Assembly (NCBI RefSeq): GCF_902463975.1
Contig: NZ_CABQHJ010000002.1
Coordinates: 52,656-116,655, forward strand
Origin: Phascolarctobacterium_A sp902463975
GTDB lineage: Bacteria > Bacillota > Negativicutes > Acidaminococcales > Acidaminococcaceae
DNA: 64,000 bases
Direction: 5' to 3'
Part shown: in pieces, positions 22,920-31,820 of the stretch
Layout of the letters: each line of letters starts with the position of its first letter
How positions within the stretch are numbered: position 1 is the stretch's first letter
Notes under the pieces: generated by a model
The model's input: only the letters and a program-made list of their open reading frames with translations
Database searches by the model: none
What the model was told of the DNA's origin: nothing
Made by a program: the position numbers and the translations under genes

Positions 22920-24737
22920 TCAATGCTCTGCGTTGCGCATCAATTCGATATACTGCAGCAGCTCCCTACGGGTTTTTACGCCCAGCTTGCTGTAGATATT
23001 TTTATTATGATATTTTAAGGTGTTTTCGGTAATACCAAGCTGGCTGATAATATCTTTGGTAGAGCAGCCTTGTACATAAAGGTTAAAGATGTCCTCCTCC
23101 TTAGGTGTCAGCGTAGCAAGATTATCGATAAACATCTGATAACTGTCGGGATCGACGGATTCCAGCTTCTTTTCAATGGCTTTTTCCAAAGCAGCTTGGG
23201 CAAAGTTGAACTGCTGCTGTGCCTGCTCGCGTTCCTGCTGAGCCTGCAGCTTTTCTTGCTGCGTCTGCTTCATTTGCAGGCGTACCTGCGTGATTTCGTC
23301 CTGCAGGGCAGCAAGCTGCTGCTCCAGCTGAATATATTGGTTGGCAGTCTGCTTTTGCTTTTCCTGTGCTTCCTGTAAGCGCACAGCCGCTTGACCGTAC
23401 TGTTTTTGTACCTGATTATTTTCGCTTTGCAGCTGGCGCAGCTTTTCGGCCTGCTGCTCGGAATGGTTCTGCAGAAATTCAAAGAACTGGTTAAGCTCCA
23501 GCACATTGGCATGCGGAGGGGCATCGGGATTTTGCTGCAGCTGCTGCAAATCCGCTACCAGCGGGTCTACATATCTTTTGCTGAAATAACCGGCAGACAG
23601 CAATGAAAGCAGCAGAATAATACCCAGCATTATCAGCAGACGCATTTTTGCCTGCCCCTGCAGATGATAATAGCTGTCGGCAGGCAACATGACTGCTACC
23701 CTGTGCTCCGAGGCACCGACCGTCAAGGGAGCGGTGAAGCCGATGAAGCGCTCCTGACCGGCAGTAAATAATTCATGCTCGCCGTCAGAGCTGGTTTTTA
23801 TAGTAGAATTGACGAAGGAGGCCGGATTGGAAAGCTGTCCCTGGTATTCGTTGTCCGCCTTTTTATCGAGAATAGCGGTAATCAGCGGATAGCCCTTGTA
23901 ATTGGCCTGCTTGGTGCGCTGTTGGAAGTAAACGCTGCTGATTTCAAAGCCGCAGATACCGATAATCCTGCCGTTATTACTGTTAATAGGCATCAGGAAA
24001 AGACGGGACTGCTCCCAGCTTTCTTTGAGGTGGGCAACGTCTGTCAGGATATATTGTTGGGAAATATTATTTTCCTTGGCATGCAAAAGCTTATCGGCCT
24101 GCGGATAGGCGTGGACGTTAAGCTCCAGCTGCCAGGTGCTGTAAAGGCTGATGTTGTTATTGCGGGCAACCTGAGGGTTGCCGCGGAACATACATGTTTC
24201 ATTGAAAAGGGTGTTTTCGGAATAGATATTGGTAAATTTGAGAAAAAGACCGTTATAGGTTGGTTCCAACAGATTCGTGTTGACGCTGGCGTTGAGCAGA
24301 TACAGGGCGCCGCTGGCTGGAGCCTGCTGCATCTTGGCAGCAAGAGTCTGATAGGTTGCCTGCTGGATAGCTGTCAAAGCCTCGGGATTGTTGTTCAAGG
24401 CATCGTAATTATTGTAAATGCCCTGCTCCAGCATAACGCGGTCGATATCATTCTGCAGCTGCTGCGACAAATCGATATTGTGCGCAGCCAGCGCGTTCAT
24501 CTGGCGTTTGATATCGTTGGTACGGGTGTTAAGCTCATATTCAAGAAAGCGGTCGATATCATGGCTTGGTGGCTGTACTATGCCGATAACGTTTAACAGA
24601 ATCAGCATAGCAGAACCTGCCAGCAGCACCAGTGACAGCAGGTAAATAATGAAACGGCCGCGCATAGAGCGCTTGTTATGCCATATTTCCTTGCCTATAA
24701 GCAGCAGTCTTTTTATTTTAGTGAGCTTATTGAGCAT
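22920..24737 (-). CDS. Membrane-anchored LuxR-type sensor-regulator, 605 aa
   Basis: Residues about 25-52 form a membrane helix (RFIIYLLSLVLLAGSAMLIL), about 53-375 an extracytoplasmic sensor that looks Cache-like (double; GRIIGICGFEISSVYF and ERFIGFTAPLTVGA), about 378-398 a second helix (LLIMLGIILLLSLLSAGYF), about 405-525 a long Gln-rich coiled coil, and about 543-600 a LuxR HTH (LTPKEEDIFNLYVQGCSTKD, ITENTLKYHNKNIYSKLGVK). There is no kinase or receiver domain, so it is a one-component transmembrane regulator. An AAGGAGG site precedes the start. It follows the solute-binding lipoprotein by 29 bases in the same direction. Confidence 0.85.
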   Translation of the reverse strand: MLNKLTKIKRLLLIGKEIWHNKRSMRGRFIIYLLSLVLLAGSAMLILLNVIGIVQPPSHDIDRFLEYELNTRTNDIKRQMNALAAHNIDLSQQLQNDIDRVMLEQGIYNNYDALNNNPEALTAIQQATYQTLAAKMQQAPASGALYLLNASVNTNLLEPTYNGLFLKFTNIYSENTLFNETCMFRGNPQVARNNNISLYSTWQLELNVHAYPQADKLLHAKENNISQQYILTDVAHLKESWEQSRLFLMPINSNNGRIIGICGFEISSVYFQQRTKQANYKGYPLITAILDKKADNEYQGQLSNPASFVNSTIKTSSDGEHELFTAGQERFIGFTAPLTVGASEHRVAVMLPADSYYHLQGQAKMRLLIMLGIILLLSLLSAGYFSKRYVDPLVADLQQLQQNPDAPPHANVLELNQFFEFLQNHSEQQAEKLRQLQSENNQVQKQYGQAAVRLQEAQEKQKQTANQYIQLEQQLAALQDEITQVRLQMKQTQQEKLQAQQEREQAQQQFNFAQAALEKAIEKKLESVDPDSYQMFIDNLATLTPKEEDIFNLYVQGCSTKDIISQLGITENTLKYHNKNIYSKLGVKTRRELLQYIELMRNAEH

Positions 24738-24766
24738 TAAGAGCCTCCTTGGTAGGATTTTTTGGC

Positions 24767-26146
24767 TTATTGCTTGTAATTCAGCAGCTTCTGATAACTT
24801 TCTTCTACTAACTTATCAAGCGTTTGCTGTGGATTGGCACCGCCGGCAATTTCCTGTAAATATTGCTGATGGGCAGCGCGCAGAATATTTTTGCTGCCGT
24901 ATTCCAGATTCTGCTGAATTTCGGCAGCATTGTGCGGCAGATGCAGCCAGGTGCCTTGTTTGTATACCTGCTGCATGCAGGTATACAGCTTGCGGTATTT
25001 GTAATTATGCACGTTCTGAGGATTGTTCAGCAGCTTAGGCAGTGCCTGCTTGTTAGAAGGCAGGTAGCCTGCGTTCATAGCAAAGTTCAGGTTGTTTTCT
25101 TCCTGCGCCAGCCATTTGGCAAAAACAACGGCTGCCAGGTTTTTGCGTTCGTCTGTGCTTTTGATGGCAAATAATCCTACACCGCGCTGCAGCAGTGTTA
25201 CTTTACCGCCGCTGAAAACAGGGCAGGGATAATAGTTGGTAACGATAGTTTCACGCGTGTTGTCGGGATTGGTGACATAATCGCGCATATAAAGAATGGC
25301 GGCGGTGGAGCCGACGTTGCTGATTAAATCGGCTGTTTTCCAGGCATCGGCCGCATAACCCTTTTCAATGCCCAGACCACCGGCGATAGCAGGCTCGGCT
25401 GCGGCACGGAAGATGCGCTTGAAGTTGGAGCTGGCAAGGTCCGGCTTGCCGTCCTTGATTAACGGGTCGCCCAAGGAAGCCATGCTCGTCAGGTAATAGT
25501 TATAGAAATCGTCCAGCTGGCACATGTTTTTGCCGCCGGTCCAGGTATAATACTTGCGGCAGAGCGCAAATAGCTTGTCATAATCGGCGAAATCCTCGGT
25601 GCTGGCACCTGTTGCCGCAGCAAAGCGGTCAAAATATGTCTGGTTTACAAAAAGCAGTTCGGTGGATTTTGCTACCGGTAGCATTAGCAGCTCCTTATCC
25701 TGATAGCCTTCGGCTAAAAATTCCGGCTGGTAAACAGCTAAATCTTCTTTATCAAGATATTTGTCCCAATGCAGCAGCTTATCGTGCATTGCGGGGATAA
25801 CACGCGGATAGGCGGTAAAAAGGTCGGGCAGCGGCACAGCGCCGGGCTCCTGCTTGGCAGAGGCGAATAAAGCTTTGTCGATAACGTTGGAGCTGCTGAC
25901 GGAGGCTACCTTAACGATAACACCCTTGGCCTTGCCTTCGCTGGCGTTAAATTTTTCTATTGTATCATTAAATGGAGAGTTTGTTTGGTTGCCATAAACG
26001 TGCCAGATGGTGAGCGTTACCGGCTTGGCCGGGTCGAGTGATGCCTTATTGCCGCAGCCACTGCTGAAAGCGGTAACAAGACAGAGCAGTAACAGCACCA
26101 ACATACTGTATAAGGAAGCAGAAAATTTTTTTGATACAACGGACAT
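24767..26146 (-). CDS. Orphan extracellular solute-binding lipoprotein, 459 aa
   Basis: A family 1 (sugar-type) ABC solute-binding protein: lipobox FSSGC after a long signal, then TLTIWHVYGN, IEKFNASEGKAKGVIVKV and the LPVAKSTELLFVNQTYFDRF lobe typical of this fold. No permease or ATPase genes are within reach. It sits just upstream of the membrane LuxR regulator on the same transcript, so a ligand-presenting role in signalling is more likely than transport (inference). AGGAGG precedes the ATG at 26146. Confidence 0.85.
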   Translation of the reverse strand: MSVVSKKFSASLYSMLVLLLLCLVTAFSSGCGNKASLDPAKPVTLTIWHVYGNQTNSPFNDTIEKFNASEGKAKGVIVKVASVSSSNVIDKALFASAKQEPGAVPLPDLFTAYPRVIPAMHDKLLHWDKYLDKEDLAVYQPEFLAEGYQDKELLMLPVAKSTELLFVNQTYFDRFAAATGASTEDFADYDKLFALCRKYYTWTGGKNMCQLDDFYNYYLTSMASLGDPLIKDGKPDLASSNFKRIFRAAAEPAIAGGLGIEKGYAADAWKTADLISNVGSTAAILYMRDYVTNPDNTRETIVTNYYPCPVFSGGKVTLLQRGVGLFAIKSTDERKNLAAVVFAKWLAQEENNLNFAMNAGYLPSNKQALPKLLNNPQNVHNYKYRKLYTCMQQVYKQGTWLHLPHNAAEIQQNLEYGSKNILRAAHQQYLQEIAGGANPQQTLDKLVEESYQKLLNYKQ

Positions 26147-26213
26147 GAAAAAAACCTCCTGAAAGAGTATTTTTAGAGAAAAAAGGTAAAAAATAAGGAA
26201 AATTTACCCTTAT

Positions 26214-26268
26214 CCTACCCGAAATCGCCATTTGGTGTAGTGACGAAATGCAATTTTTATATTAAACT
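26214..26268 (+). promoter_or_regulatory. Decayed copy of the shared palindromic element
   Basis: CCTACCCGAAA is intact, the right arm is degraded (TTTGGTGTAGTG), yet 20 bases later stands TAAACT in the -10 position, and AAAATTTAC precedes it as in other copies. It lies in the 26147-26513 gap between the divergent solute-binding and SPFH genes, 245 bases ahead of the latter. The rest of that gap holds only AT-rich sequence with a TATAAT near 26471-26476. Confidence 0.5.
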
Positions 26269-26513
26269 TAAGGCAAGGAAGCGGAAAACAGCTTACCTGC
26301 ACAGATAATTTACAAAGATTGTCTAACAATTAGTTTATCACAAATCAAAGTATTAGTGAATAGTTTTTTACTACAGATAAGGATAAGATAAATATTTTAC
26401 AATTTCTTGGCTGATAAGTGTACAGCTGTTTTATTCAAAGACCTGTTAATATTAAGCGGGTTTTGATAAAATATAATTGTTAATTTTTTAGTGATACAAA
26501 AGGAGGTTGTATT

Positions 26514-28028
26514 ATGGGTTTAATTAAAGCGGCAATGGGCGCTGTAGGCGGCGTACTGGGCGACCAATGGAAAGAGTTTTTCTATTGCGAAAGCATGCCT
26601 CCCGAGGTTCTGGTAACCAAGGGTATGAAGCGTACGTCCAGCCAAGGACGCAGCTCCAACACTTCTGCAGAAGACAACATCATCAGTAATGGCAGCGTTG
26701 TTGCTGTCAACGAAGGTCAGTGCATGATTATCGTTGAGCAGGGCAAGGTTGTAGATATGTGCAACGAGCCCGGCGAATATGTATACGATACTTCTACTGA
26801 ACCGTCTATCTTTACCGGCGATCTGAAGGATAATGTAAAGGCAATTTTCGGTCAGATCGGTAAACGTTTTACCTTCGGCGGTGACCCCGGCAAGGATCAG
26901 CGCGTTTATTACTTCAATATGAAGGAAATTTACGGCAACAAGTTTGGCACCGCTCAGCCGATTCCTGTACGCCTGATTGACAACAACTTAGGCATTGATT
27001 GGGAAGTTGGTATCCGTTGCTTCGGTGAATACAGCTATAAGATTACTAATCCGCTGCTGTTCTACACCAATGTATGCTCCAACATCACTGACGAATATCG
27101 TCGTGACCAGATTGACAGCCAGATGAAGAGCGAGCTCATGATGAGCCTGGGCGTTGCCCTCGGCACGCTCACGGAAAACGGTATGCGTTACAGCGCACTG
27201 CCGCGTCATGGCAAAGAAATCGCTAACGCTTTGAACGAAGATTTGAGCGACCAATGGCGTGACCGCCGTGGTGTAGAGGTTTATTCCTTCGCACTGGCAA
27301 GCGTAACCATGTCTGAGGAAGATGCTCAACGTCTGAAAGATATCCAGATGCTCAGCAATCCGAACCGTGCAGCAGCAGCTATGGCTGGTGCTACTGCAGA
27401 CGCTATGCGTATTGCAGCTGGCAATGAAGGCGGCATGGGTGCAATGGGCGGTTTTGTTGGCATGAATATGGCCGGAATGGCCGGTGGCGCAAATGTGGCT
27501 GGCTTGTTTGCCCAAGGACAACAGCAGCAGATGTATGCTCAACAGAATCCTTACGGCCAACAGCCTCCTTACGGACAACCGCCTTATCCGCAACAGCCGC
27601 AACCTCCTACTCCGCCGCCGGCCGCCCCTGCCGCCCCTGCGGCAGCAGCACCGGCAGCAGATGCCTGGACCTGCAGCTGTGGCACTACCAATACCGGCAA
27701 GTTCTGCGCTAACTGCGGCGGCAAGAAGCCTGAGCCGAAACCGGCAGAGGGCAGCTGGACCTGCAGCTGTGGCACTACCAATACTGGTAAGTTCTGCGCT
27801 AACTGCGGCAGCAAGAAGCCGGAAGATAAACCGGCAGAGGATGGCTGGACCTGCAGCTGCGGCGCTGTAAACAAAGGCAAGTTCTGCGCTGAATGCGGCA
27901 GCAAGAAGCCTGAGGGAGCACCGCTGTTCAAGTGCGATAAGTGTGGCTGGGAGCCGCCAGATCCGCACCATCCGCCTAAGTTCTGCCCTGAATGCGGCGA
28001 TATTTTCGACGATAACGACAAACAATAA
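26514..28028 (+). CDS. SPFH-domain protein with C-terminal zinc ribbons (YdjI-like), 504 aa
   Basis: Residues about 25-290 are an SPFH (virion core-like) domain: DNIISNGSVVAVNEGQCMII, PGEYVYDTSTEPSIF, IPVRLIDNNLGIDWEVGIRC. A Gly/Met-rich stretch and a Pro/Gln linker follow, then three near-identical zinc ribbons (WTCSCGTTNTGKFCANCGG type) encoded by 90-bp DNA repeats, and a fourth Cys4 ribbon (CDKCGW...FCPECG). B. subtilis YdjI is the closest known relative in domain order; it works with PspA, YdjG and YdjH in membrane-stress response. Here the zinc-ribbon and TPM genes follow, but pspA does not. Confidence 0.85.
   Translation: MGLIKAAMGAVGGVLGDQWKEFFYCESMPPEVLVTKGMKRTSSQGRSSNTSAEDNIISNGSVVAVNEGQCMIIVEQGKVVDMCNEPGEYVYDTSTEPSIFTGDLKDNVKAIFGQIGKRFTFGGDPGKDQRVYYFNMKEIYGNKFGTAQPIPVRLIDNNLGIDWEVGIRCFGEYSYKITNPLLFYTNVCSNITDEYRRDQIDSQMKSELMMSLGVALGTLTENGMRYSALPRHGKEIANALNEDLSDQWRDRRGVEVYSFALASVTMSEEDAQRLKDIQMLSNPNRAAAAMAGATADAMRIAAGNEGGMGAMGGFVGMNMAGMAGGANVAGLFAQGQQQQMYAQQNPYGQQPPYGQPPYPQQPQPPTPPPAAPAAPAAAAPAADAWTCSCGTTNTGKFCANCGGKKPEPKPAEGSWTCSCGTTNTGKFCANCGSKKPEDKPAEDGWTCSCGAVNKGKFCAECGSKKPEGAPLFKCDKCGWEPPDPHHPPKFCPECGDIFDDNDKQ
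27666..27935 (+). repeat. Three 90-bp tandem repeats encoding zinc ribbons
   Basis: TGGACCTGCAGCTG recurs at 27666, 27756 and 27846. Units 1 and 2 are almost identical, unit 3 more diverged, so the ribbon number has grown by recent duplication and could vary between strains. Confidence 0.85.
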
Positions 28029-28089
28029 CCTCATATATTAACAGCTTGCGTCAGATGCGAATGCAAGCATGATGTATGCTCCTATGCTG

Positions 28090-28267
28090 CCCCCTTCCGC
28101 CTCACTACGTTCGGCACCTTCGCTATACTAAGACCCATTTTCCACTAAGTGGGAAATGTTGGTCGTGTTATACTCGAAGAGTGCAAGGGGAAGGCAAGAG
28201 AAAAGCATTTTGCGAATTTCCTTGGTTCCCCCTTGGGGGAACTGTCGCCGCAGGCGACTAAAGGGGG
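28090..28267. repeat. Dispersed repeat family 1, long copy (178 bp)
   Basis: Ends CCCCCTTCCGCCTCACTACG and CGACTAAAGGGGG; contains TTGGTTCCCCCTTGGGGGAA. The centre has different sequence, including CCCATTTTCCACTAAGTGGG, making it longer than other copies. It lies between the SPFH and zinc-ribbon genes, inside a likely operon (gap 28029-28315). Confidence 0.78.
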
Positions 28268-28315
28268 AGCGGGAGCAAGCAAAATTGCATAACTATATTT
28301 TAACGAGGTGATATT

Positions 28316-29419
28316 ATGGCTGAAACCTCTGTAGGCTATAAGTGCCCTAACTGCAGCGCGCCGCTGACGTTTTTGCCCGGTCATGATAAGGTGACCTGCG
28401 AATACTGCGGTACCGAGCTGGAAGTTAAGACCATAGAAGAAATGTATGCCGCCAAGGAAGCCGCTGCTGCCAAAGCGCAGGCTGCCAAGGAGGCAAAGTG
28501 GGATACCTCTGCTGCCGGCAGTGAATGGGAAGCTGACGAAGCAGAGCAGATGAAGGCGTTTACCTGCTCCAGCTGCGGTGCGCAGATTGTGAGCGATGGC
28601 AACACTATGGCAACAGAATGCTGCTACTGCGGCAGCCCGACCATGCTGCCGAGCCGTTTCGAAGGCATGCTGAAGCCGGACTTCATTATCCCCTTCAAGA
28701 AAACCAAAGAGCAGGCTGTTGCTGCCCTCAAGGAATTCTACAAGGGAAGAACCCTGCTGCCTAACTCCTTTACGGCCAACAATCGTGTGGAGGATATCCA
28801 GGCGATGTATGTGCCGTTCTGGCTGTTTGACTCCAAGGTTAGTGCCAGCGGCAGCTATCAGGGTGCCAAAGACAGTGTTTATGAAACCGATGATAAGGTT
28901 GTTACGACTACCGTCGTATATAACTGCGAACGTGAAGGCACCATGTCCTTTGAGCGCATCCCTGTAGATGGCAGCGAGAAGATGGACGATACCTTTATGG
29001 AAAGCATCGAGCCGTTTAATTATAAAGAAATGGTTCCCTTTAGCACCGCTTATCTGACAGGCTTTTTGGCAGATAAGTATGATGTGGATGCCGAGGCTGC
29101 TGTAGCACGTGCGGATGAGCGCGTTGTCAAAAGTGCCGAGGGCTGCCTTGAAAATACCGTTACAGGCTATACCCGTGTAACCAGCAATGGTGACTGCGCA
29201 GTTATCAAGGATGAAAACGCTGTGCATTATGCAATGGTGCCGGTATGGATCCTGTCCACACGCTTTGAGGATAAGCCCTATACCTTTATGATGAACGGTC
29301 AGACGGGTAAGGTTGTCGGCAGTCTGCCGATTGACTATGGCAAGCTGCGTAATTACACTGCCCTGACCTTTATTATTGTAACAATTATCAGCTACTTCAT
29401 TGTGAAGTTCATGTTATAA
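28316..29419 (+). CDS. TFIIB-type zinc-ribbon membrane protein (YdjG-like), 367 aa
   Basis: Two Cys4 ribbons, CPNCSAPLTF...CEYCGTEL (residues 9-37) and CSSCGAQI...CCYCGSPT (about 84-107), separated by a charged Ala/Lys helix, precede a soluble domain (FIIPFKKTKEQAVAALKEFY, MYVPFWLFDSKVSASG) and a C-terminal membrane helix (FIIVTIISYFIVKFML). This order fits B. subtilis YdjG. GAGGTG precedes the ATG. The TPM gene follows after 12 bases. Function is not biochemically defined; membrane-stress association is inferred from the family. Confidence 0.82.
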   Translation: MAETSVGYKCPNCSAPLTFLPGHDKVTCEYCGTELEVKTIEEMYAAKEAAAAKAQAAKEAKWDTSAAGSEWEADEAEQMKAFTCSSCGAQIVSDGNTMATECCYCGSPTMLPSRFEGMLKPDFIIPFKKTKEQAVAALKEFYKGRTLLPNSFTANNRVEDIQAMYVPFWLFDSKVSASGSYQGAKDSVYETDDKVVTTTVVYNCEREGTMSFERIPVDGSEKMDDTFMESIEPFNYKEMVPFSTAYLTGFLADKYDVDAEAAVARADERVVKSAEGCLENTVTGYTRVTSNGDCAVIKDENAVHYAMVPVWILSTRFEDKPYTFMMNGQTGKVVGSLPIDYGKLRNYTALTFIIVTIISYFIVKFML

Positions 29420-29431
29420 GGAGGTGCCGGA

Positions 29432-30211
29432 ATGAGAAAGTTATTTGCAATCTTAACCATGCTGGCAGCCCTTATGTTAGCCAGTGTAACAGCCTTTGCT
29501 GCGCCCAGCCTGGTTGATAATGCCAAGCTTCTTACACCGCAGCAGCGTCAGGCAGTTCTGGCAGAGCTGCACAAGCAGGAGCAGGCGCATAATGTGCGTA
29601 TTGCTGTTGTAACCATGAAGACTATTGACGGTGCCGTTCCCGGTAAATATGCCAATAAGCTGCTCGATGATGTTTATAATGATGGTGCCAAGGGCAATAT
29701 GGTATTGCTGCAGGTTACCAACACCCGTAAATGGTATATTGCTACCGATAAACAGCTGAAGCAGGTTATCGTTGGCAATGAAGGCATTGAGTATATGAGC
29801 AAGCCGATGGTTGCTCAGTTCAAGAAAAATGATTATGCTCAGGGCTACATCACCTATGCTCAAAAAGCAGGCGAGCTCCTTGAGTATTACGAAAAGGAAG
29901 GCGAGCCGTGGGATCCTAATGCAGGCTTCAACTGGTTTGCTTTAGTAATTGCTGCCGGTATCGGCGGTGCTGCAGCCTATGGCTGTCGTGCTCTGCTGAT
30001 TAGTGGTATGAGCAATGTCCAAAAGGCTGTTAAGGCAAATGCTTATCTGGTTAAGAAAAGCTTTGAGCTGACGCACAGCAATGATACTTATCTGTACACC
30101 AACGTTTCTACTGTTCCGAAGTCTAAATCCCGTGGCGGCAGCAGTGACGATGGTTCTGTAAGCGAAAGCTCTGCTGATGATAATCATGGCGGCGGCGGTG
30201 GCAGCTACTGA
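29432..30211 (+). CDS. TPM-domain protein (YdjH/YgcG-like), 259 aa
   Basis: A signal peptide (MRKLFAILTMLAALMLASVT-AFA) leads into a TPM domain at residues about 25-150 (LVDNAKLLTPQQRQAVLAEL, VVTMKTIDG, WYIATDKQL), a membrane helix (WFALVIAAGIGGAAAYGCRA) and a Ser/Gly tail ending GGGGGSY, a common ending of TPM proteins. GGAGGTG precedes the ATG. It completes the SPFH, zinc ribbon, TPM set. Confidence 0.85.
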   Translation: MRKLFAILTMLAALMLASVTAFAAPSLVDNAKLLTPQQRQAVLAELHKQEQAHNVRIAVVTMKTIDGAVPGKYANKLLDDVYNDGAKGNMVLLQVTNTRKWYIATDKQLKQVIVGNEGIEYMSKPMVAQFKKNDYAQGYITYAQKAGELLEYYEKEGEPWDPNAGFNWFALVIAAGIGGAAAYGCRALLISGMSNVQKAVKANAYLVKKSFELTHSNDTYLYTNVSTVPKSKSRGGSSDDGSVSESSADDNHGGGGGSY

Positions 30212-30281
30212 TATTGCAATGAGCTGATACTTTTGCGGCTGCGAGTATTTATCGCGGCCGCTTTTTTAGCAGGAGGTTATT

Positions 30282-30578
30282 ATGCGCAGGACGACTATCA
30301 ATTCAGGCTTTTTTATCTGCTTCATTGCCAATCTGATAGTGAACTGGGAATGGGGGTTTATCGCGGTGTTGCTCTGGGGCTTTAGCTATTGGTTCAATCT
30401 TTCTTGGTATCCGGCGGCGGCTATGGCTGCTTTGTGGCTCCTGATGGGCTTTTCTCTGACCTGGATGATTATTTGGGGCTCGTCGGCGCGCGATAATTAC
30501 CGTCCTAATCAGCAGCTGAAAAATATCAATCCCTATTCGCCTAAGAATGAGGATGTACTGCCTAAGAACAAAAAGTGA
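30282..30578 (+). CDS. Two-helix inner-membrane protein, 98 aa
   Basis: AGGAGG lies seven bases before the ATG. Two hydrophobic helices (FFICFIANLIVNWEWGFIAV through SYWF, and AAAMAALWLLMGFSLTWMII) are followed by a hydrophilic tail (DNYRPNQQLKNINPY). It follows the TPM gene by 70 bases and may belong to the same unit. No family recognised. Confidence 0.68.
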   Translation: MRRTTINSGFFICFIANLIVNWEWGFIAVLLWGFSYWFNLSWYPAAAMAALWLLMGFSLTWMIIWGSSARDNYRPNQQLKNINPYSPKNEDVLPKNKK

Positions 30579-30620
30579 ATCAGCTTTGCCGGCTCGGCCG
30601 ACGGAGCGATGTGTACGTAA

Positions 30621-30673
30621 AAACGCCGCGGCTGCAGCAGGTCTTTGACCTGCTGCGTAAGCCGCGGCGTTTT
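30621..30673. terminator. Strong bidirectional terminator
   Basis: AACGCCGCGGC with GCCGCGGCGTT and an inner GCAGCAGGTC/GACCTGCTGC stem on a TTT loop, with A and T runs at both sides; it serves both the membrane-protein gene and convergent znuA. Confidence 0.85.
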
Positions 30674-30717
30674 GCTGTGCGTAGATAATTTTGTTTGCTG
30701 CTAAGATGGCAGCCTTT

Positions 30718-31629
30718 TTATTTTTTCAAGCTTTGGTAAATAGCGTCCAGGTTTTCTTCCATGCGGGTAAGATAGGTTTTCTCACCGTTGCTGCATTCAA
30801 TAGTATATATTTCCTGCGTAGTGGCACCAACCTCGCGCGCCAGTGTTTCTGATGTTTTGGGGCTTACCGCTTCTTCTACGAAGATAGTTTTTACATTGTG
30901 CTCCTTGCAGTAGGCTGTCAGCTTGGCCAGGTTTTGCGCGCTTGGTTCGCCGCTGGCAAAAACATCCTCGATGCTTTGCTGCTGCAGGCCGAAGTCACGG
31001 CACAAATAAGCAAAGGCAGCATGACCGGTGACAAAGTCCTTTTGCTCCAGCTTGCTGAATTTCTTCTGATAGGCAACAAGCAGTGCCTGCAGCTTTTGAT
31101 TGTATTCTGCGGCATTCTTGCGGTAGAAATCGGCATTGGTTTTGTCTGCGGCGGCCAGTGCTTCGGCAATATTCTTTACCTCTGTCTGTGCGCAGCTCAG
31201 GCTCAGCCAGGTGTGCGGGTCATACTGGCCGTGTGCTCTGATTTCGTCAGCCTCTGTAAGGCTGATGCGGTCGGTGCCCTTGGCTGCTTCTACAATGACG
31301 AGCCTGGGATTGGCAGCGGCCTGTGTTGCCTGCTCCACCCAACGCTCCATGCCTGTGCTGTTGTAAATTAAGATGTCTGCTTTGCTCAGCGCCTGCATAG
31401 TTTTAGTAGTAGGCTGAAAATCATGCGGCTCTGTGCCGTCGGGAATCAGGGAAGTTATATGAATTTTATCCTGACCTACGGCCTGAGTAAATTCTTTCAT
31501 AGCATTAAAGGTTACTACAACCCGCAGCTTATGGTCCGCAGCAGGTGCAGGCTCCTTGCTGCCACAGCCTGCCAGCAGACTGCAGAGCAGCAGTGTGCAA
31601 ATACAAAAAATAATACTGAGCTTTTTCAT
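30718..31629 (-). CDS. znuA: Zinc ABC transporter, metal-binding lipoprotein
   Basis: A cluster A-I metal-binding lipoprotein, 303 aa, with lipobox LLAGC. Metal ligands fit the family: GTEPHDFQPTTK, QYDPHTWLS, VTGHAAFAYLC and a C-terminal FVEEAVSPKT. It lacks the long His-rich loop of some ZnuA proteins. Zinc rather than manganese is inferred from the neighbouring Zur-type regulator and operator pair. It is divergent from znuCB and shares the operator-bearing gap 31630-31820. Confidence 0.88.
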   Translation of the reverse strand: MKKLSIIFCICTLLLCSLLAGCGSKEPAPAADHKLRVVVTFNAMKEFTQAVGQDKIHITSLIPDGTEPHDFQPTTKTMQALSKADILIYNSTGMERWVEQATQAAANPRLVIVEAAKGTDRISLTEADEIRAHGQYDPHTWLSLSCAQTEVKNIAEALAAADKTNADFYRKNAAEYNQKLQALLVAYQKKFSKLEQKDFVTGHAAFAYLCRDFGLQQQSIEDVFASGEPSAQNLAKLTAYCKEHNVKTIFVEEAVSPKTSETLAREVGATTQEIYTIECSNGEKTYLTRMEENLDAIYQSLKK

Positions 31630-31659
31630 AGGCTCTCCTCCTCATTTAAGCACAAATAA

Positions 31660-31676
31660 ACGCAAATGATTTGCAT
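31660..31676. promoter_or_regulatory. Zur-like operator 1 (znuA side)
   Basis: ACGCAAATGATTTGCAT: arms A(C/T)GCAA and TTGCAT around five bases. It lies 31 bases ahead of the znuA start. Confidence 0.65.
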
Positions 31677-31725
31677 ATTATAACGAATTTTATCATAACA
31701 CCCGTGAACTTTCTTGTCAAGCTAA

Positions 31726-31742
31726 ATGCAAATGACTTGCAT
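31726..31742. promoter_or_regulatory. Zur-like operator 2 (znuC side)
   Basis: ATGCAAATGACTTGCAT: perfect 6-bp arms around five bases, same motif as at 31660. Two sites in one divergent gap, beside a Fur-family gene, point to autoregulated zinc control. Confidence 0.72.
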
Positions 31743-31820
31743 ATTTGCCGAGCGAGGTCTATAATATTTACTGCAACAAAAAGGCAGCGCAGGCTGCCGT
31801 GAGTAAATGAAGGAGCCAAT

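Noticed and set aside
22801..22995. 64-codon frame starting MSDNVSDKMSDKV
   Set aside because: Only the first 13 residues look meaningful; the rest runs through a terminator hairpin and antisense to the LuxR gene. Kept as a tandem repeat.
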